Positions 30,055 to 40,184 of a DNA stretch of 64,000 bases are shown in pieces; position 1 is the stretch's first letter, and every line of letters begins with the position of its first letter. The stretch comes from Burkholderiales bacterium. GTDB lineage: Bacteria; Pseudomonadota; Gammaproteobacteria; Burkholderiales; Burkholderiaceae_C. The position numbers and the translations under genes are program-made. The DNA is taken from assembly GCA_016219375.1 (NCBI GenBank), contig JACRNC010000023.1, forward strand, positions 310,001 through 374,000, in the 5' to 3' direction. Under the pieces are notes generated by a model. It saw only the letters and a program-made list of their open reading frames with translations. It searched no databases and had not been told where the DNA came from.

Positions 30055-31242
30055 ATGCTGATCCTGGAGTCCCTGCGCGAGGCCCAGCCCGCGATCGCGG
30101 CGCTGCGGCGCGACCTTCATGCCCACCCCGAGCTCTGCTTCGAGGAACTGCGCACCTCGGAGCTGATCGCGCAGACCTTGTCCGGCTGGGGCATCCCCGT
30201 GTTCACCGGCCTGGGCCGCACGGGCGTGGTGGGCGTGATCGAGGGCCGGCCGGGCGACAGGGCCATCGGCCTGCGCGCGGACATCGACGCCCTGCCGGTC
30301 ACCGAGCACAACACCTTCGCCCATGCCAGCCGCCACCCCGGCCGCATGCATGCCTGCGGGCACGACGGCCACACCGCGATGCTGCTGGCCGCGGCCCAGC
30401 ACCTGGCACATCAGCGTAGCTTCGCCGGCAAGGTCTATCTGATCTTCCAGCCGGCCGAAGAAGGCGGCGGTGGCGCGCGCGAGATGATCCGCGACGGGCT
30501 GTTCGACCGCTTCCCGATGGATGCGATCTTCGGCATGCACAACTGGCCGGGCATGGCGGAGGGCCAGTTCGCCATCAAGAGCGGGCCGTGCTTCGCTTCG
30601 AGCAACGAGTTCCGCATCGTCGTGCGCGGCAAGGGCTCGCATGCGGCCATGCCCAACCTGGGCATCGACCCGGTGCCGATCGCCTGCCAGATGGTGCAGG
30701 CCTTCCAGACCATCATCACGCGCAACAAGCGGCCGATCGACACCGGCGTCATCTCGGTGACCATGATCCACGCCGGCGAGGCGACCAATGTGGTGCCCGA
30801 CACCTGCACGCTGGAGGGCACGGTGCGCACCTTCACCACCGAGGTGCTGGACCTGATCGAGCGGCGCATGGAGGACATCGCCCGCCACACGGCCGCGGCC
30901 TTCGGTGCGGAGTGCGACTTCGAGTTCTCGCGCAACTACCCGCCCACCATCAACCACCCCGCCGAGACCGACTTCGTGCGCCAGGTGATGGCCGAGGTGG
31001 TGGGCCAGGACAACGTGCTGGAGTTCGACCCGACGATGGGCGCGGAGGACTTCAGCTACTTCCTGCAGGTCAAGCCGGGCGCCTACTTCCTGATCGGCAA
31101 CGGCGACGGCAGCCACCGCGCCAGCGGCCATGGCATGGGGCCGTGCATGCTGCACAACCCCAGCTACGACTTCAACGACCGCCTCATCCCCTTGGGCGGG
31201 ACGCTTTGGGTGAAGCTGGTGGAGCGCTTCCTGGCCGCTTGA
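30055..31242 (+). CDS. M20 family metallopeptidase (amidohydrolase/hippurate hydrolase-like)
   Basis: A 395-residue dizinc hydrolase. Metal-binding motifs are MHACGHDGHTAMLLAAAQHL, FQPAEEGGGGAREMI, and MGAEDFSYFLQ; the dimerisation-domain motif GKGSHAAMP is present. The family cleaves N-acyl amino acids or hippurate. GTG at 30046 is an alternative start three codons upstream; neither has a clear ribosome-binding site. The 3' end overlaps the convergent patatin gene by 59 bp. Confidence 0.9.
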   Translation: MLILESLREAQPAIAALRRDLHAHPELCFEELRTSELIAQTLSGWGIPVFTGLGRTGVVGVIEGRPGDRAIGLRADIDALPVTEHNTFAHASRHPGRMHACGHDGHTAMLLAAAQHLAHQRSFAGKVYLIFQPAEEGGGGAREMIRDGLFDRFPMDAIFGMHNWPGMAEGQFAIKSGPCFASSNEFRIVVRGKGSHAAMPNLGIDPVPIACQMVQAFQTIITRNKRPIDTGVISVTMIHAGEATNVVPDTCTLEGTVRTFTTEVLDLIERRMEDIARHTAAAFGAECDFEFSRNYPPTINHPAETDFVRQVMAEVVGQDNVLEFDPTMGAEDFSYFLQVKPGAYFLIGNGDGSHRASGHGMGPCMLHNPSYDFNDRLIPLGGTLWVKLVERFLAA

Positions 31243-32668
31243 CGGCGGCCGGCTCCGGCGACGGGCTGTCCGCCGCGCCCGGCGGCCGCGAGCCGGTGTC
31301 GCGCCCGCGGCCGGCAGGGTGCGGTCGGGCCGCCGGGGCCTGCGCGGCATGGGCGCCTGCATGGCCGTCCGAGGCCGGGGCAGCTCCCGCGGTGGCATGG
31401 CGGGGCAGCGGGCCCAGCTCGGTCTGCAGTTCGCGGTCGATCGCCGCCTGCCGCAGGCGGTGCACGTCGTGCGTGACGAAGCCGTTGACGTTGTCCGGCA
31501 GCTCCAGCCACTCGGGATGGGCCAGCGTGTGGCGGATGTCGGCCAGGCCGCTGTCCCAGTGGTTGCGCATGGTCAGCGGGCCGAACTCGTAGTCCTTGGA
31601 CGCGCCGTCCCACTCCTTGTCCTGGTAGATCAGGTGGACGATGTTGTAGCGGTGCTCGCAGGCCAGGGTCATCGCGCGGCGGCACCACGGGTCGCGCTCG
31701 CGTGCTTCGGCGGGCACCTGCTCCAGCAGCTCGCGCAGCAGCCGGCGATAGGCCTGCTCGCGCTGCAGCTGGTTGGTCACCGCGCGGGTGCGGCTGGAGT
31801 ACTGGATGTCCTTGGCCCGCTCGTAGACGTCGAACAGGTTGCCCGGTGCATGGCCGTGGGCGCTCCACAGGTCCACCTGGAAGGCCAGTGTGTCGCGTCG
31901 CGGCTCGGCGGCCACCACCTCGGTCAGCGGCGTGTTGGAGACCAGGCCGCCGTCCCAATAGAGCTTGCCGTCGATCTCCACCGGCGGAAAGCCCGGCGGC
32001 AGCGCGCCGGAGGCCATGAAGTGCTCCGGCCGCAGCGTGTGGCGGGTGTTGTCGAAGTAGTCGAAGTTGCCGCTCTCCAGCTCGACCACGCCGACCGAGA
32101 CGCGCACCTCGCCCGCGTTGATGCGGTCGAAGTCGGCCAGGCGCTCCAGCGTGCCCTTGAGCAGGGCGGTGTCGTAGAAGCTGACCTGCGTGGGCGGCGC
32201 CTGCAGGGCCAGCCAGGGCGGCGGCAGGCGCGGCACGAAGAAGCCCTGCTGGCCTTCGGTCAGCGCCCGCCAGGCCTCGAAGGCGTTGAACAGCTGCCGC
32301 GCCGGGCCGCCCAGGCGTTCCACCCAGGCCTGCAGCGCCTCGGAACTGGGCTGCAGCAGGGCTGGCCGGCAGATGGTCTGCCAGAACTCGCGCAGCCGCT
32401 CCACGCGGTGCTCCGGCGCATTGCCGGCGATGACGGCCGTGTTGAGCGCGCCGATGGAGATGCCTGCGATCCAGTTGGGCAGGATGCCCGCCTCGTGCAG
32501 GCCCTGGTAGACGCCCGCCTGGTAGGCGCCCAGCGCGCCGCCGCCCTGCAGCACCAGGGCCACGGTGGCATAGGGCAGGGGCCGCGTGCCGAGGTAGGGC
32601 GGCAGCGGGTGCGGCTGGGGGCAGGCGGGCAGCGGGTCGGGCGAGGGGCGGGGCTGCGAGCGGGGCAT
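31184..32668 (-). CDS. Patatin-like phospholipase with DUF3734-type C-terminal region
   Basis: A 494-residue predicted lipid acyl hydrolase. The oxyanion loop QGGGALGAYQAGVYQGL, nucleophile serine in IAGISIGALN and the Asp of YWDGGLVSNTPL form the catalytic dyad. The part after about residue 290, including EHRYNIVHLIYQDKEWDG and NHWDSGLADIRHTL, resembles DUF3734. The last 80 or so residues are Pro/Ala-rich and probably disordered; they overlap the end of the M20 gene. Confidence 0.9.
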   Translation of the reverse strand: MPRSQPRPSPDPLPACPQPHPLPPYLGTRPLPYATVALVLQGGGALGAYQAGVYQGLHEAGILPNWIAGISIGALNTAVIAGNAPEHRVERLREFWQTICRPALLQPSSEALQAWVERLGGPARQLFNAFEAWRALTEGQQGFFVPRLPPPWLALQAPPTQVSFYDTALLKGTLERLADFDRINAGEVRVSVGVVELESGNFDYFDNTRHTLRPEHFMASGALPPGFPPVEIDGKLYWDGGLVSNTPLTEVVAAEPRRDTLAFQVDLWSAHGHAPGNLFDVYERAKDIQYSSRTRAVTNQLQREQAYRRLLRELLEQVPAEARERDPWCRRAMTLACEHRYNIVHLIYQDKEWDGASKDYEFGPLTMRNHWDSGLADIRHTLAHPEWLELPDNVNGFVTHDVHRLRQAAIDRELQTELGPLPRHATAGAAPASDGHAGAHAAQAPAARPHPAGRGRDTGSRPPGAADSPSPEPAAVKRPGSAPPASPKASRPRG

Positions 32669-32876
32669 GGCGGTGTCCGGCGGATGGTGCGCTGCAGCAT
32701 AGGAGGCGCAGCCAGGGCCGGCAAGACGATGCGCGGCTTGGCCGACAAGCTAGGGACGGCACGGCTGCTGGGCGCCGGCCCGGCCCCTGCTTGCGGGGGA
32801 CCAGACCTTGCGGCATGCGTCTTGCCCGAGGTGCGGCGGCCGCGCTTGCGGCGTGCACGATCTGGAGGGATGCGAG

Positions 32877-33125
32877 ATGCAAGGCTTGTTGATCGAGGGC
32901 GTGGGGCTGGATGCCGATGCGGCCGGGGTGCGGGGGGCTGCGTGCGCCCATCGGCCGGATGCGGGCCGCGCCCGGCGGGGCGCCTGGGGCCGCCGCCTGC
33001 CGGCGCTGGCCGCGCTCGCACTGCTGGTGGCCGTGGGCATGCTGGCCCATGCCACGCTGACCGCCCCCGTCGCTGCGCGGCCGATGCCCGCATCCAGCGG
33101 CACGGTGCTGTCGGCCAGCCGCTGA
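32877..33125 (+). CDS. Small single-span membrane protein, function unknown
   Basis: An 82-residue frame with a good GGAGGG 7 nt before the ATG at 32877. One hydrophobic segment (LPALAALALLVAVGMLAHATL) lies in the C-terminal half, after an Arg-rich stretch that would stay cytoplasmic. Third codon positions are strongly GC, as in its neighbours. It lies alone between the patatin and the ABC exporter. I do not recognise it. A longer version from 32808 would add a Cys-rich N-terminus. Confidence 0.45.
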   Translation: MQGLLIEGVGLDADAAGVRGAACAHRPDAGRARRGAWGRRLPALAALALLVAVGMLAHATLTAPVAARPMPASSGTVLSASR

Positions 33126-33200
33126 GCGCGCTCGCGGCGGGCGGGCCGCCTGGCCTATGCTGGCCGGCCGTTGTCCTTTGATCCGCCCCGATCGGCCGGC

Positions 33201-35195
<1,995 letters not shown>

Positions 35196-35222
35196 GGCAT
35201 TGACGAGCAGCGCAGGGCCAGC

Positions 35223-35241
35223 GTTTATACTTTGTATAAAC
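35223..35241 (+). promoter_or_regulatory. Perfect palindrome, likely MazE/MazEF operator
   Basis: GTTTATAC (35223-35230) and GTATAAAC (35234-35241) are perfect inverted arms around TTT. It is strikingly AT-rich for this genome and lies 16 bp before the antitoxin ATG. The arms contain TATAC/GTATA elements that could double as the -10 region. Toxin-antitoxin operons are normally autorepressed at such sites. Confidence 0.7.
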
Positions 35242-35257
35242 CAACCGTCGAAACGCC

Positions 35258-35512
35258 ATGGCCTCCACCGTTCTGGACATCAAGTACTGGGGCAACAACC
35301 TGGGTGTGCGCCTGCCTGCAGCCATCGCGCGTGCGGCCAGGCTTCATGCTGATCAACGCGTGAACATCGCCGTGGAAGGCGATCGCGTCGTCATCACGCC
35401 GATGCGCGATGAGGCGCTCACGCTGGAGCAGCGGCTGGCCCGGTTCGACCCCGCACGGCATGGCGGCGAAGCGATGGCGTCAGATGAGCGTCTGGGTGCC
35501 GAGCGGTGGTGA
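35258..35512 (+). CDS. mazE: MazE-type antitoxin (AbrB/SpoVT-like DNA-binding)
   Basis: An 84-residue protein with an N-terminal swapped-hairpin DNA-binding domain: IKYWGNNLGVRLPAAIARAA then VNIAVEGDRVVITPM is the MazE pattern. The C-terminal part (LTLEQRLARFDPARHGGE) should wrap around and inhibit the toxin. It is predicted to bind the palindrome at 35223-35241 and repress its own operon. Its stop overlaps the toxin start region. Confidence 0.9.
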   Translation: MASTVLDIKYWGNNLGVRLPAAIARAARLHADQRVNIAVEGDRVVITPMRDEALTLEQRLARFDPARHGGEAMASDERLGAERW

Positions 35513-35883
35513 GGGTGCCCAAGGGCTGGGCGCCTGAACGCCAGGACGTGATCTGGATCGATTGCAACCCCCAGCGCGGGCAGGAGATGCGCGATGTGCA
35601 TCCCTTTCTGGTGCTGTCACCCCGCAACTTCAATGAACGCACGTCGCTGGTCGTGGGTCTGCCCATGACGACGGCAGACTACAACGCCGACAACCCGTTT
35701 GCCGTGGCCGTCGGCACGGCAGGCGGGCGCAAGGCCGGCAAGACGAGCTATGTGCTGTGCCACCAGCCCAAATCGTTCGACTGGCGGCTGCGCGCTGGGG
35801 CGCCACACCCCATGAAGCGGATCGCCGATGCGCCGTTAGCGCAGGTTCTGGTGGTGCTCAACCAGATCCTGCAACTTGCGTGA
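35506..35883 (+). CDS. mazF: MazF/PemK-family endoribonuclease toxin
   Basis: A 125-residue toxin of the MazF family, which cleaves mRNA at short specific sequences. Motifs are RQDVIWIDCNPQRGQEMRDV with the catalytic Arg region, HPFLVLSPRNFNERTSLVVGLPMTT, and SYVLCHQPKSFDWR. GTG starts at 35506 or 35509 (the latter forms GTGA with the antitoxin stop) are both possible. The pair is complete and looks functional. Confidence 0.9.
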   Translation: MVRVPKGWAPERQDVIWIDCNPQRGQEMRDVHPFLVLSPRNFNERTSLVVGLPMTTADYNADNPFAVAVGTAGGRKAGKTSYVLCHQPKSFDWRLRAGAPHPMKRIADAPLAQVLVVLNQILQLA

Positions 35884-35938
35884 AGCGGGCCTGAAGCAGG
35901 CGTGAGGGGGGCTTTGCGCGGGCCCCGTAGGCTCGCGC

Positions 35939-36211
35939 TCAACCCCGCCGCGTGAAGCGCACTGGCTGTTCTTCGCCCGGCCTGGCAGCCGACGAGGCGC
36001 AGCTGCCCTTGGCATCGCAGCTGTGGCAGCCGCCTGAGGGCTGCAGGGCTTTTTCGATGCGCCGGCTGGCGCGGGCGCAGCCGGCGCGGTGGGCCAATCG
36101 GCCCAGGCCGCGGCCCAGGCGGTGCTGCAGCGCGCCGGGCATGAGCTCCCAGGCGGCGTAGCTGCCGGCAGCCATGACCATGAGGGCCACGAGGGTGTCC
36201 TGCCAGTTCAT
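35939..36211 (-). CDS. Small Cys-rich membrane protein associated with FeoB (DUF6587-like)
   Basis: A 90-residue protein whose ATG overlaps the feoB stop (ATGA). One N-terminal membrane helix (TLVALMVMAAGSYAAWELM) is followed by a basic stretch and a cysteine-containing motif, GGCHSCDAKGSC. It resembles the small proteins that follow feoB in many proteobacteria and may be the functional counterpart of FeoC or of FeoB-associated Cys-rich proteins. Assignment rests on context and general pattern. Confidence 0.65.
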   Translation of the reverse strand: MNWQDTLVALMVMAAGSYAAWELMPGALQHRLGRGLGRLAHRAGCARASRRIEKALQPSGGCHSCDAKGSCASSAARPGEEQPVRFTRRG

Positions 36212-38121
36212 CAGCCGCCTCCCAGAGCCAGGGCGATGCGATAGGTGAGGAAGCTGGCCAGGTACGCCAGCGCGAAGAGATAGGCCGCCATCAGCAGCGG
36301 ATGGCGCCAGCCGTTGGTCTCGCGCTTGACGGTGGCCAGCGTGGACAGGCACTGCGGCGCAAAGACATACCAGGCCAGCAGCGACAGCGCCGTGGCCATT
36401 GACCAGGTGCTGGCGATGATGGGCGTGAGCTGCGCGCCCAGCTCTTCGTCGCCCGCACCGGACAGGGCGTAGACCGTGCCCAGGGCGCTGACCGCCACCT
36501 CGCGCGCGGCCATGCCGGGCACCAGGGCGATGCAGATCTGCCAGTTGAAGCCGATGGGGGCGAAGACGGGCTCCATCGCGCGGCCGATGCGGCCGGCCAG
36601 GCTGTAGTCGATGGCCGGCAACGTGGCATCGGCGGGCGGCGCCGGCCAGGTGGACAGGAACCACAGCACGATGGTCATGGCCAGGATGATCCCGCCCACG
36701 CGCTTGAGGAAGATGGTCGCGCGCTCCCACAGGCCCAGCAGCAGGTTGCGGCCGTTGGGCCAGCGCCAGGCGGGCAGCTCCATCATCAGCGGCGAGGGCA
36801 GGGCTCGGCCGCGGGCCAGCTTGAGCACCCAGGCCACCAGCATGGCCGACACGATGCCCGCCAGGTACAGGCCGAAGAGCACCAGACCCTGCAGGTTGAA
36901 CAGGCCCGCCACCTCGCGCCGCGGGATGAAGGCGCCGATCAGCAGCGCATACACGGGCAGCCGCGCCGAGCAGGTCATCAGCGGGGCGATCATGATGGTC
37001 ACCAGCCGGTCGCGCCAGTTGCCGATGGTGCGCGTGGCCATGATGCCTGGGATGGCGCAGGCGAAGCTGGACAGCAGCGGGATGAAGCTGCGGCCCGACA
37101 GGCCCACGCTGCCCATCACGCGGTCGAGCAGGAAGGCCGCGCGCGGCAGGTAGCCCGAGTCCTCCAGCGCCAGGATGAAGAGAAAGAGGATGAGGATCTG
37201 CGGCAGGAAGACCAGCACGCCGCCGGCGCCGGCCAGGATGCCGTCCACCACCAGGCTCTTGAGCACGCCGTCGGGCAGGGCGGACTGCAGCACGCCGGCC
37301 AGCTGCTCCACGCCGGCCTCGATCCAGCCGATGGGCGCCTCCGCCCAGCTGAACACGGCCTGGAACATCAGGAACAGCGTGGCCGCCAGGATGAGCAGGC
37401 CCAGCACCGGATGCAGGGTGAGGGCGTCCAGCCGGTCGCCCACCGCGCTTTCAGGCCCGCTGCGGCGCACGCAGGCGGCCAGGATGCGGCGCACCTCCTG
37501 CTGGGTGGCCAGCACGTCCTCCAGCTGCGGTGCGGCCCAGGCGGCTGGCGGCAGGCGGTCGCGCGGCGCGGCGGCCAGCGCAGCGGGGGCGGCGGCGTCC
37601 AGCTGCTCCAGCAGGGCCTGGGCGCCCCCGGGGCGCACGCCCACCGTCTCGACCACCGGCACGCCCAGCTCGCGGGCCAGGCGGGTGCTGTCGATGTCCA
37701 GGCCGCGCTTGCGGGCCACATCGCTCATGTTGAGCGCCACCAGCATCGGCAGGCCCAGGCGCCTGGCCTCCAGCACGAGGCGCAGGTTGAGCTTGAGGTT
37801 GGTGGCGTCGGTCACGCACACCAGCAGCTCCGGGCGCGGCTCGTCGGGGCGGGTGCCCAGCACCACGTCGCGGGTGACGGCCTCATCGGCGCTCAGCGCA
37901 TTGAGGCTGTAGGCGCCGGGCAGGTCCAGCACGCGCACCCGTCGCCCGCCGGGGGTGGTGAGCAGGCCTTCCTTGCGCTCCACCGTGACGCCGGCGTAGT
38001 TGGCCACCTTCTGGCGGCTGCCGGTCAGCAGGTTGAAGAGGGCCGTCTTGCCGCAGTTGGGGTTGCCCAGCAGGGCGACGTGCAGCGGCGACGCCGGGGA
38101 TGCGGTGGCGGCGGCGGTCAT
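36211..38121 (-). CDS. feoB: Ferrous iron transport protein B
   Basis: A 636-residue inner-membrane Fe(II) transporter with an N-terminal G domain: G1 GNPNCGKTALFN, G3 DLPGAYSL, G4 ALNMSD, then a membrane domain of 8 or more helices. Gate motifs and conserved cysteines occur in LLSSFACAIPGIMATRTI and APLMTCSARLPVYALLIGAFIP. It is shorter than the E. coli form (773 residues). Its start overlaps the feoA stop; regulation by Fur is suggested by the site at 38494. Confidence 0.95.
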   Translation of the reverse strand: MTAAATASPASPLHVALLGNPNCGKTALFNLLTGSRQKVANYAGVTVERKEGLLTTPGGRRVRVLDLPGAYSLNALSADEAVTRDVVLGTRPDEPRPELLVCVTDATNLKLNLRLVLEARRLGLPMLVALNMSDVARKRGLDIDSTRLARELGVPVVETVGVRPGGAQALLEQLDAAAPAALAAAPRDRLPPAAWAAPQLEDVLATQQEVRRILAACVRRSGPESAVGDRLDALTLHPVLGLLILAATLFLMFQAVFSWAEAPIGWIEAGVEQLAGVLQSALPDGVLKSLVVDGILAGAGGVLVFLPQILILFLFILALEDSGYLPRAAFLLDRVMGSVGLSGRSFIPLLSSFACAIPGIMATRTIGNWRDRLVTIMIAPLMTCSARLPVYALLIGAFIPRREVAGLFNLQGLVLFGLYLAGIVSAMLVAWVLKLARGRALPSPLMMELPAWRWPNGRNLLLGLWERATIFLKRVGGIILAMTIVLWFLSTWPAPPADATLPAIDYSLAGRIGRAMEPVFAPIGFNWQICIALVPGMAAREVAVSALGTVYALSGAGDEELGAQLTPIIASTWSMATALSLLAWYVFAPQCLSTLATVKRETNGWRHPLLMAAYLFALAYLASFLTYRIALALGGG

Positions 38122-38450
38122 CGGGCGGCCTTTGCGTCGGTGGCCAGCGGCTGCACGCGGATGAAGCCGGCCTCGAAGCGGCGCAGCGCGAAGGTGGTGT
38201 CGCCCAGGCGCACGGCGATGGGCTCGCCGCCGGGCAGGCCGTGGGCGATGACGCGCACGCGCTCGCCGGGCACGAAGCCGATCTCCACCAGCCGCAGCAC
38301 CAGGTCGCGCTCGGTCGCCTGCTGGGGCAGCGTGACCTGCAGCACCTGCGCCGGGGCATGCAGGGGCAGGTCGCACAGGCTCAGGCCGGCCGGGGCCTCG
38401 GCAGGCAGGGGGGCGGGGGCCACGGCGGCGCCCAGGGGGTCGATGCGCAT
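38118..38450 (-). CDS. feoA: Ferrous iron transport protein A (SH3-like)
   Basis: A 110-residue cytoplasmic protein with the FeoA SH3-like core: LRLVEIGFVPGERVRVIAHGLPGGEPIAVRL continuing to FALRRFEAGFIRV. It is somewhat longer than usual because of about 30 N-terminal residues rich in Pro/Ala. The ATG at 38450 was chosen over 38531 because the longer form would run through the Fur-box-like palindrome. Confidence 0.88.
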   Translation of the reverse strand: MRIDPLGAAVAPAPLPAEAPAGLSLCDLPLHAPAQVLQVTLPQQATERDLVLRLVEIGFVPGERVRVIAHGLPGGEPIAVRLGDTTFALRRFEAGFIRVQPLATDAKAAR

Positions 38451-38493
38451 GTAGAGGCGGGGATGCGGCGGGCGGGATGCGGGTGCCGACAAA

Positions 38494-38508
38494 TGAGAAT
38501 TATTCTCG
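38494..38508 (-). promoter_or_regulatory. Fur-box-like palindrome upstream of feoA
   Basis: GAGAAT-T-ATTCTC (38495-38507) is a perfect 6-1-6 inverted repeat and matches the 7-1-7 Fur core (TGATAATnATTATCA) at most positions. It is about 45 bp upstream of the feoA start in an AT-rich patch. Iron-dependent repression by Fur is the natural reading. Confidence 0.75.
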
Positions 38509-38722
38509 AAATCGCCGGCGGGCGGTGTCAAGCGCTTGCGTCAAGGCGGGGCGAGAAGACCGCTTGCGTGGCGCCGTGCACGGCGCGGGCTGCTTGCGCG
38601 CTGCGTCGATGGGAAAGCCGGGCCCGCGAGGCGCTTTTCGCGCTTAAGCCGCCGCCGCCTGCCGCCCAGAATCGCCGCCGGGCCTGCTGCTGCGCCATCC
38701 CGGCGTGGCCGGCCGCTGCCTC

Positions 38723-39877
38723 ATGGCCGACGACACCACCGACCGCAACTTACCCGCCACTGGCCGGCGCCTGGAGAAGGCGCGCGAGCAGGGCCAGGTG
38801 CCGCGCTCGCGCGACCTGGGCCACTTTGCGGTGATGCTGGGTGCGGTGGGCGCGCTGGCGGCGCTGGCGCCCATGCTGGCCGGGCGGCTGCAGGAGCTGC
38901 TGGCCACCGGGCTGCGCTTCGACGCCCGCACCGTGGCCCAGCCCGAGATGATGCTGGAGCGGCTGGCCACCTTCGGCGGCGTGATGCTGCTGGCCGTGGT
39001 GCCGCTGGCGCTGGCCGTGGGCTTGATGTCGGCTGCGGCCAGCATCCTCAGTGGCGGCTGGAACTGGACCTGGCAGCCGCTGATGCCCAATTTCGGCAAG
39101 CTCAACCCGGTCAGCGGCCTGGGTCGGCTGTTCTCCAAGGACCAGCTGATCGAGACGCTCAAGACCAGCGCACTGGCGCTGCTGCTGGGCGCCATCGGCG
39201 CGATGTTCCTGGCGCGCAACTGGCCGGATTTCGTCGCCGCGCTGGCCCAGCCGCTGCCCACCGGCATCGGCCAGATCGCCAGCCTGCTGGCCACCGCCTT
39301 CAAGTACCTGCTGCTGACGCTGGCGGTCTTTGCGCTGATCGACTGGCCGCTGCAGCGCTTCCTGCATGCCAAGCGCCTGCGCATGAGCCGCGAGGAGGTC
39401 AAGCAGGAGCACAAGGACCAGGAGGGCAACCAGGAGGTCAAGGGCAAGATGAAGCAGATTGCCCGGCAGCGCGCCAGAAAGCGCATGCTGGCCAACGTGC
39501 CCAAGGCCGACCTGGTGGTGATGAACCCCACCCACTATGCCGTGGCGCTCAAGTACGACGAGGGCAGCATGGGCGCGCCGCGCGTCATCGCCAAGGGCGC
39601 CGATCGCCTGGCCATGCGCATCCGCGACCTGGCGCGCGACCACGAGGTGCCGGTGCTGCAGGCGCCGCCCCTGGCCCGTGCGCTCTATGCCCATACCGAG
39701 CTGGACCAGGAGATCCCGATGGCGCTCTACAGCGCCGTGGCCCAGGTGCTGGCCTATGTCTACCAGCTCAAGGCCGCGCTGGCCGGCCGCGCGCCCATGC
39801 CGCAGGCCATGCCCGACATCGTGGTGCCGGCCGAGCTGGACCCGCACAACAAGCCGGGGCGGCGGCCCGCGCACTGA
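38723..39877 (+). CDS. flhB: Flagellar type III export switch protein FlhB
   Basis: A 384-residue export-gate protein with four membrane helices in the first 215 residues and a cytoplasmic domain. The autocleavage motif NPTH is in LVVMNPTHYAVALKYD, so substrate switching should work normally. The N-terminus TGRRLEKAREQGQVPRSRDL is family typical. ATG 38723 was chosen over a GTG/ATG at 38705. It heads the flagellar cluster. Confidence 0.96.
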   Translation: MADDTTDRNLPATGRRLEKAREQGQVPRSRDLGHFAVMLGAVGALAALAPMLAGRLQELLATGLRFDARTVAQPEMMLERLATFGGVMLLAVVPLALAVGLMSAAASILSGGWNWTWQPLMPNFGKLNPVSGLGRLFSKDQLIETLKTSALALLLGAIGAMFLARNWPDFVAALAQPLPTGIGQIASLLATAFKYLLLTLAVFALIDWPLQRFLHAKRLRMSREEVKQEHKDQEGNQEVKGKMKQIARQRARKRMLANVPKADLVVMNPTHYAVALKYDEGSMGAPRVIAKGADRLAMRIRDLARDHEVPVLQAPPLARALYAHTELDQEIPMALYSAVAQVLAYVYQLKAALAGRAPMPQAMPDIVVPAELDPHNKPGRRPAH

Positions 39878-40184
39878 CGCGGCAAGCGATCGCGTGCACG
39901 CCGCGCGGGCCTGCATCCCGGGCGGCATCCCGGACCGAGTGGCGCGCCCGACCAGCCAAGCGCGACCCGGCCCACCTGCCGCGGCGTGAACCCCGTCACG
40001 CTGCGCCGCCCCCTGACCTGGCGCGTGCCGCGCCGTCATCGCGGATAAGCGCCGGCCGAGCGCCCCTTATCGGGGCAAGCAGCCGGGCCCTGGGGCTCAA
40101 GAATCCTCCCATCCCGCCGAGGGCCGCCTGCCGCCGGGCAGCCGCGCACCCCAGGTGGGCTGACGAGCGCATCACCCGAGCCCC
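39878..40184 (+). other. 307-bp gap between flhB and flhA with inverted repeats
   Basis: No gene is supported. GATAAG (40044-40049) and CTTATC (40066-40071) form an inverted repeat with 16 bp between; the second arm overlaps a small hairpin GCCCC-TTATC-GGGGC (40062-40076). This may be a regulator site or terminator separating flhB from the flhA operon. No sigma-28 promoter was recognised. Confidence 0.35.

Noticed and set aside
33171-33200. TTG start at 33171 for the ABC exporter
   Set aside because: The extra residues are not hydrophobic or conserved-looking and there is no ribosome-binding site; ATG 33201 is preferred.
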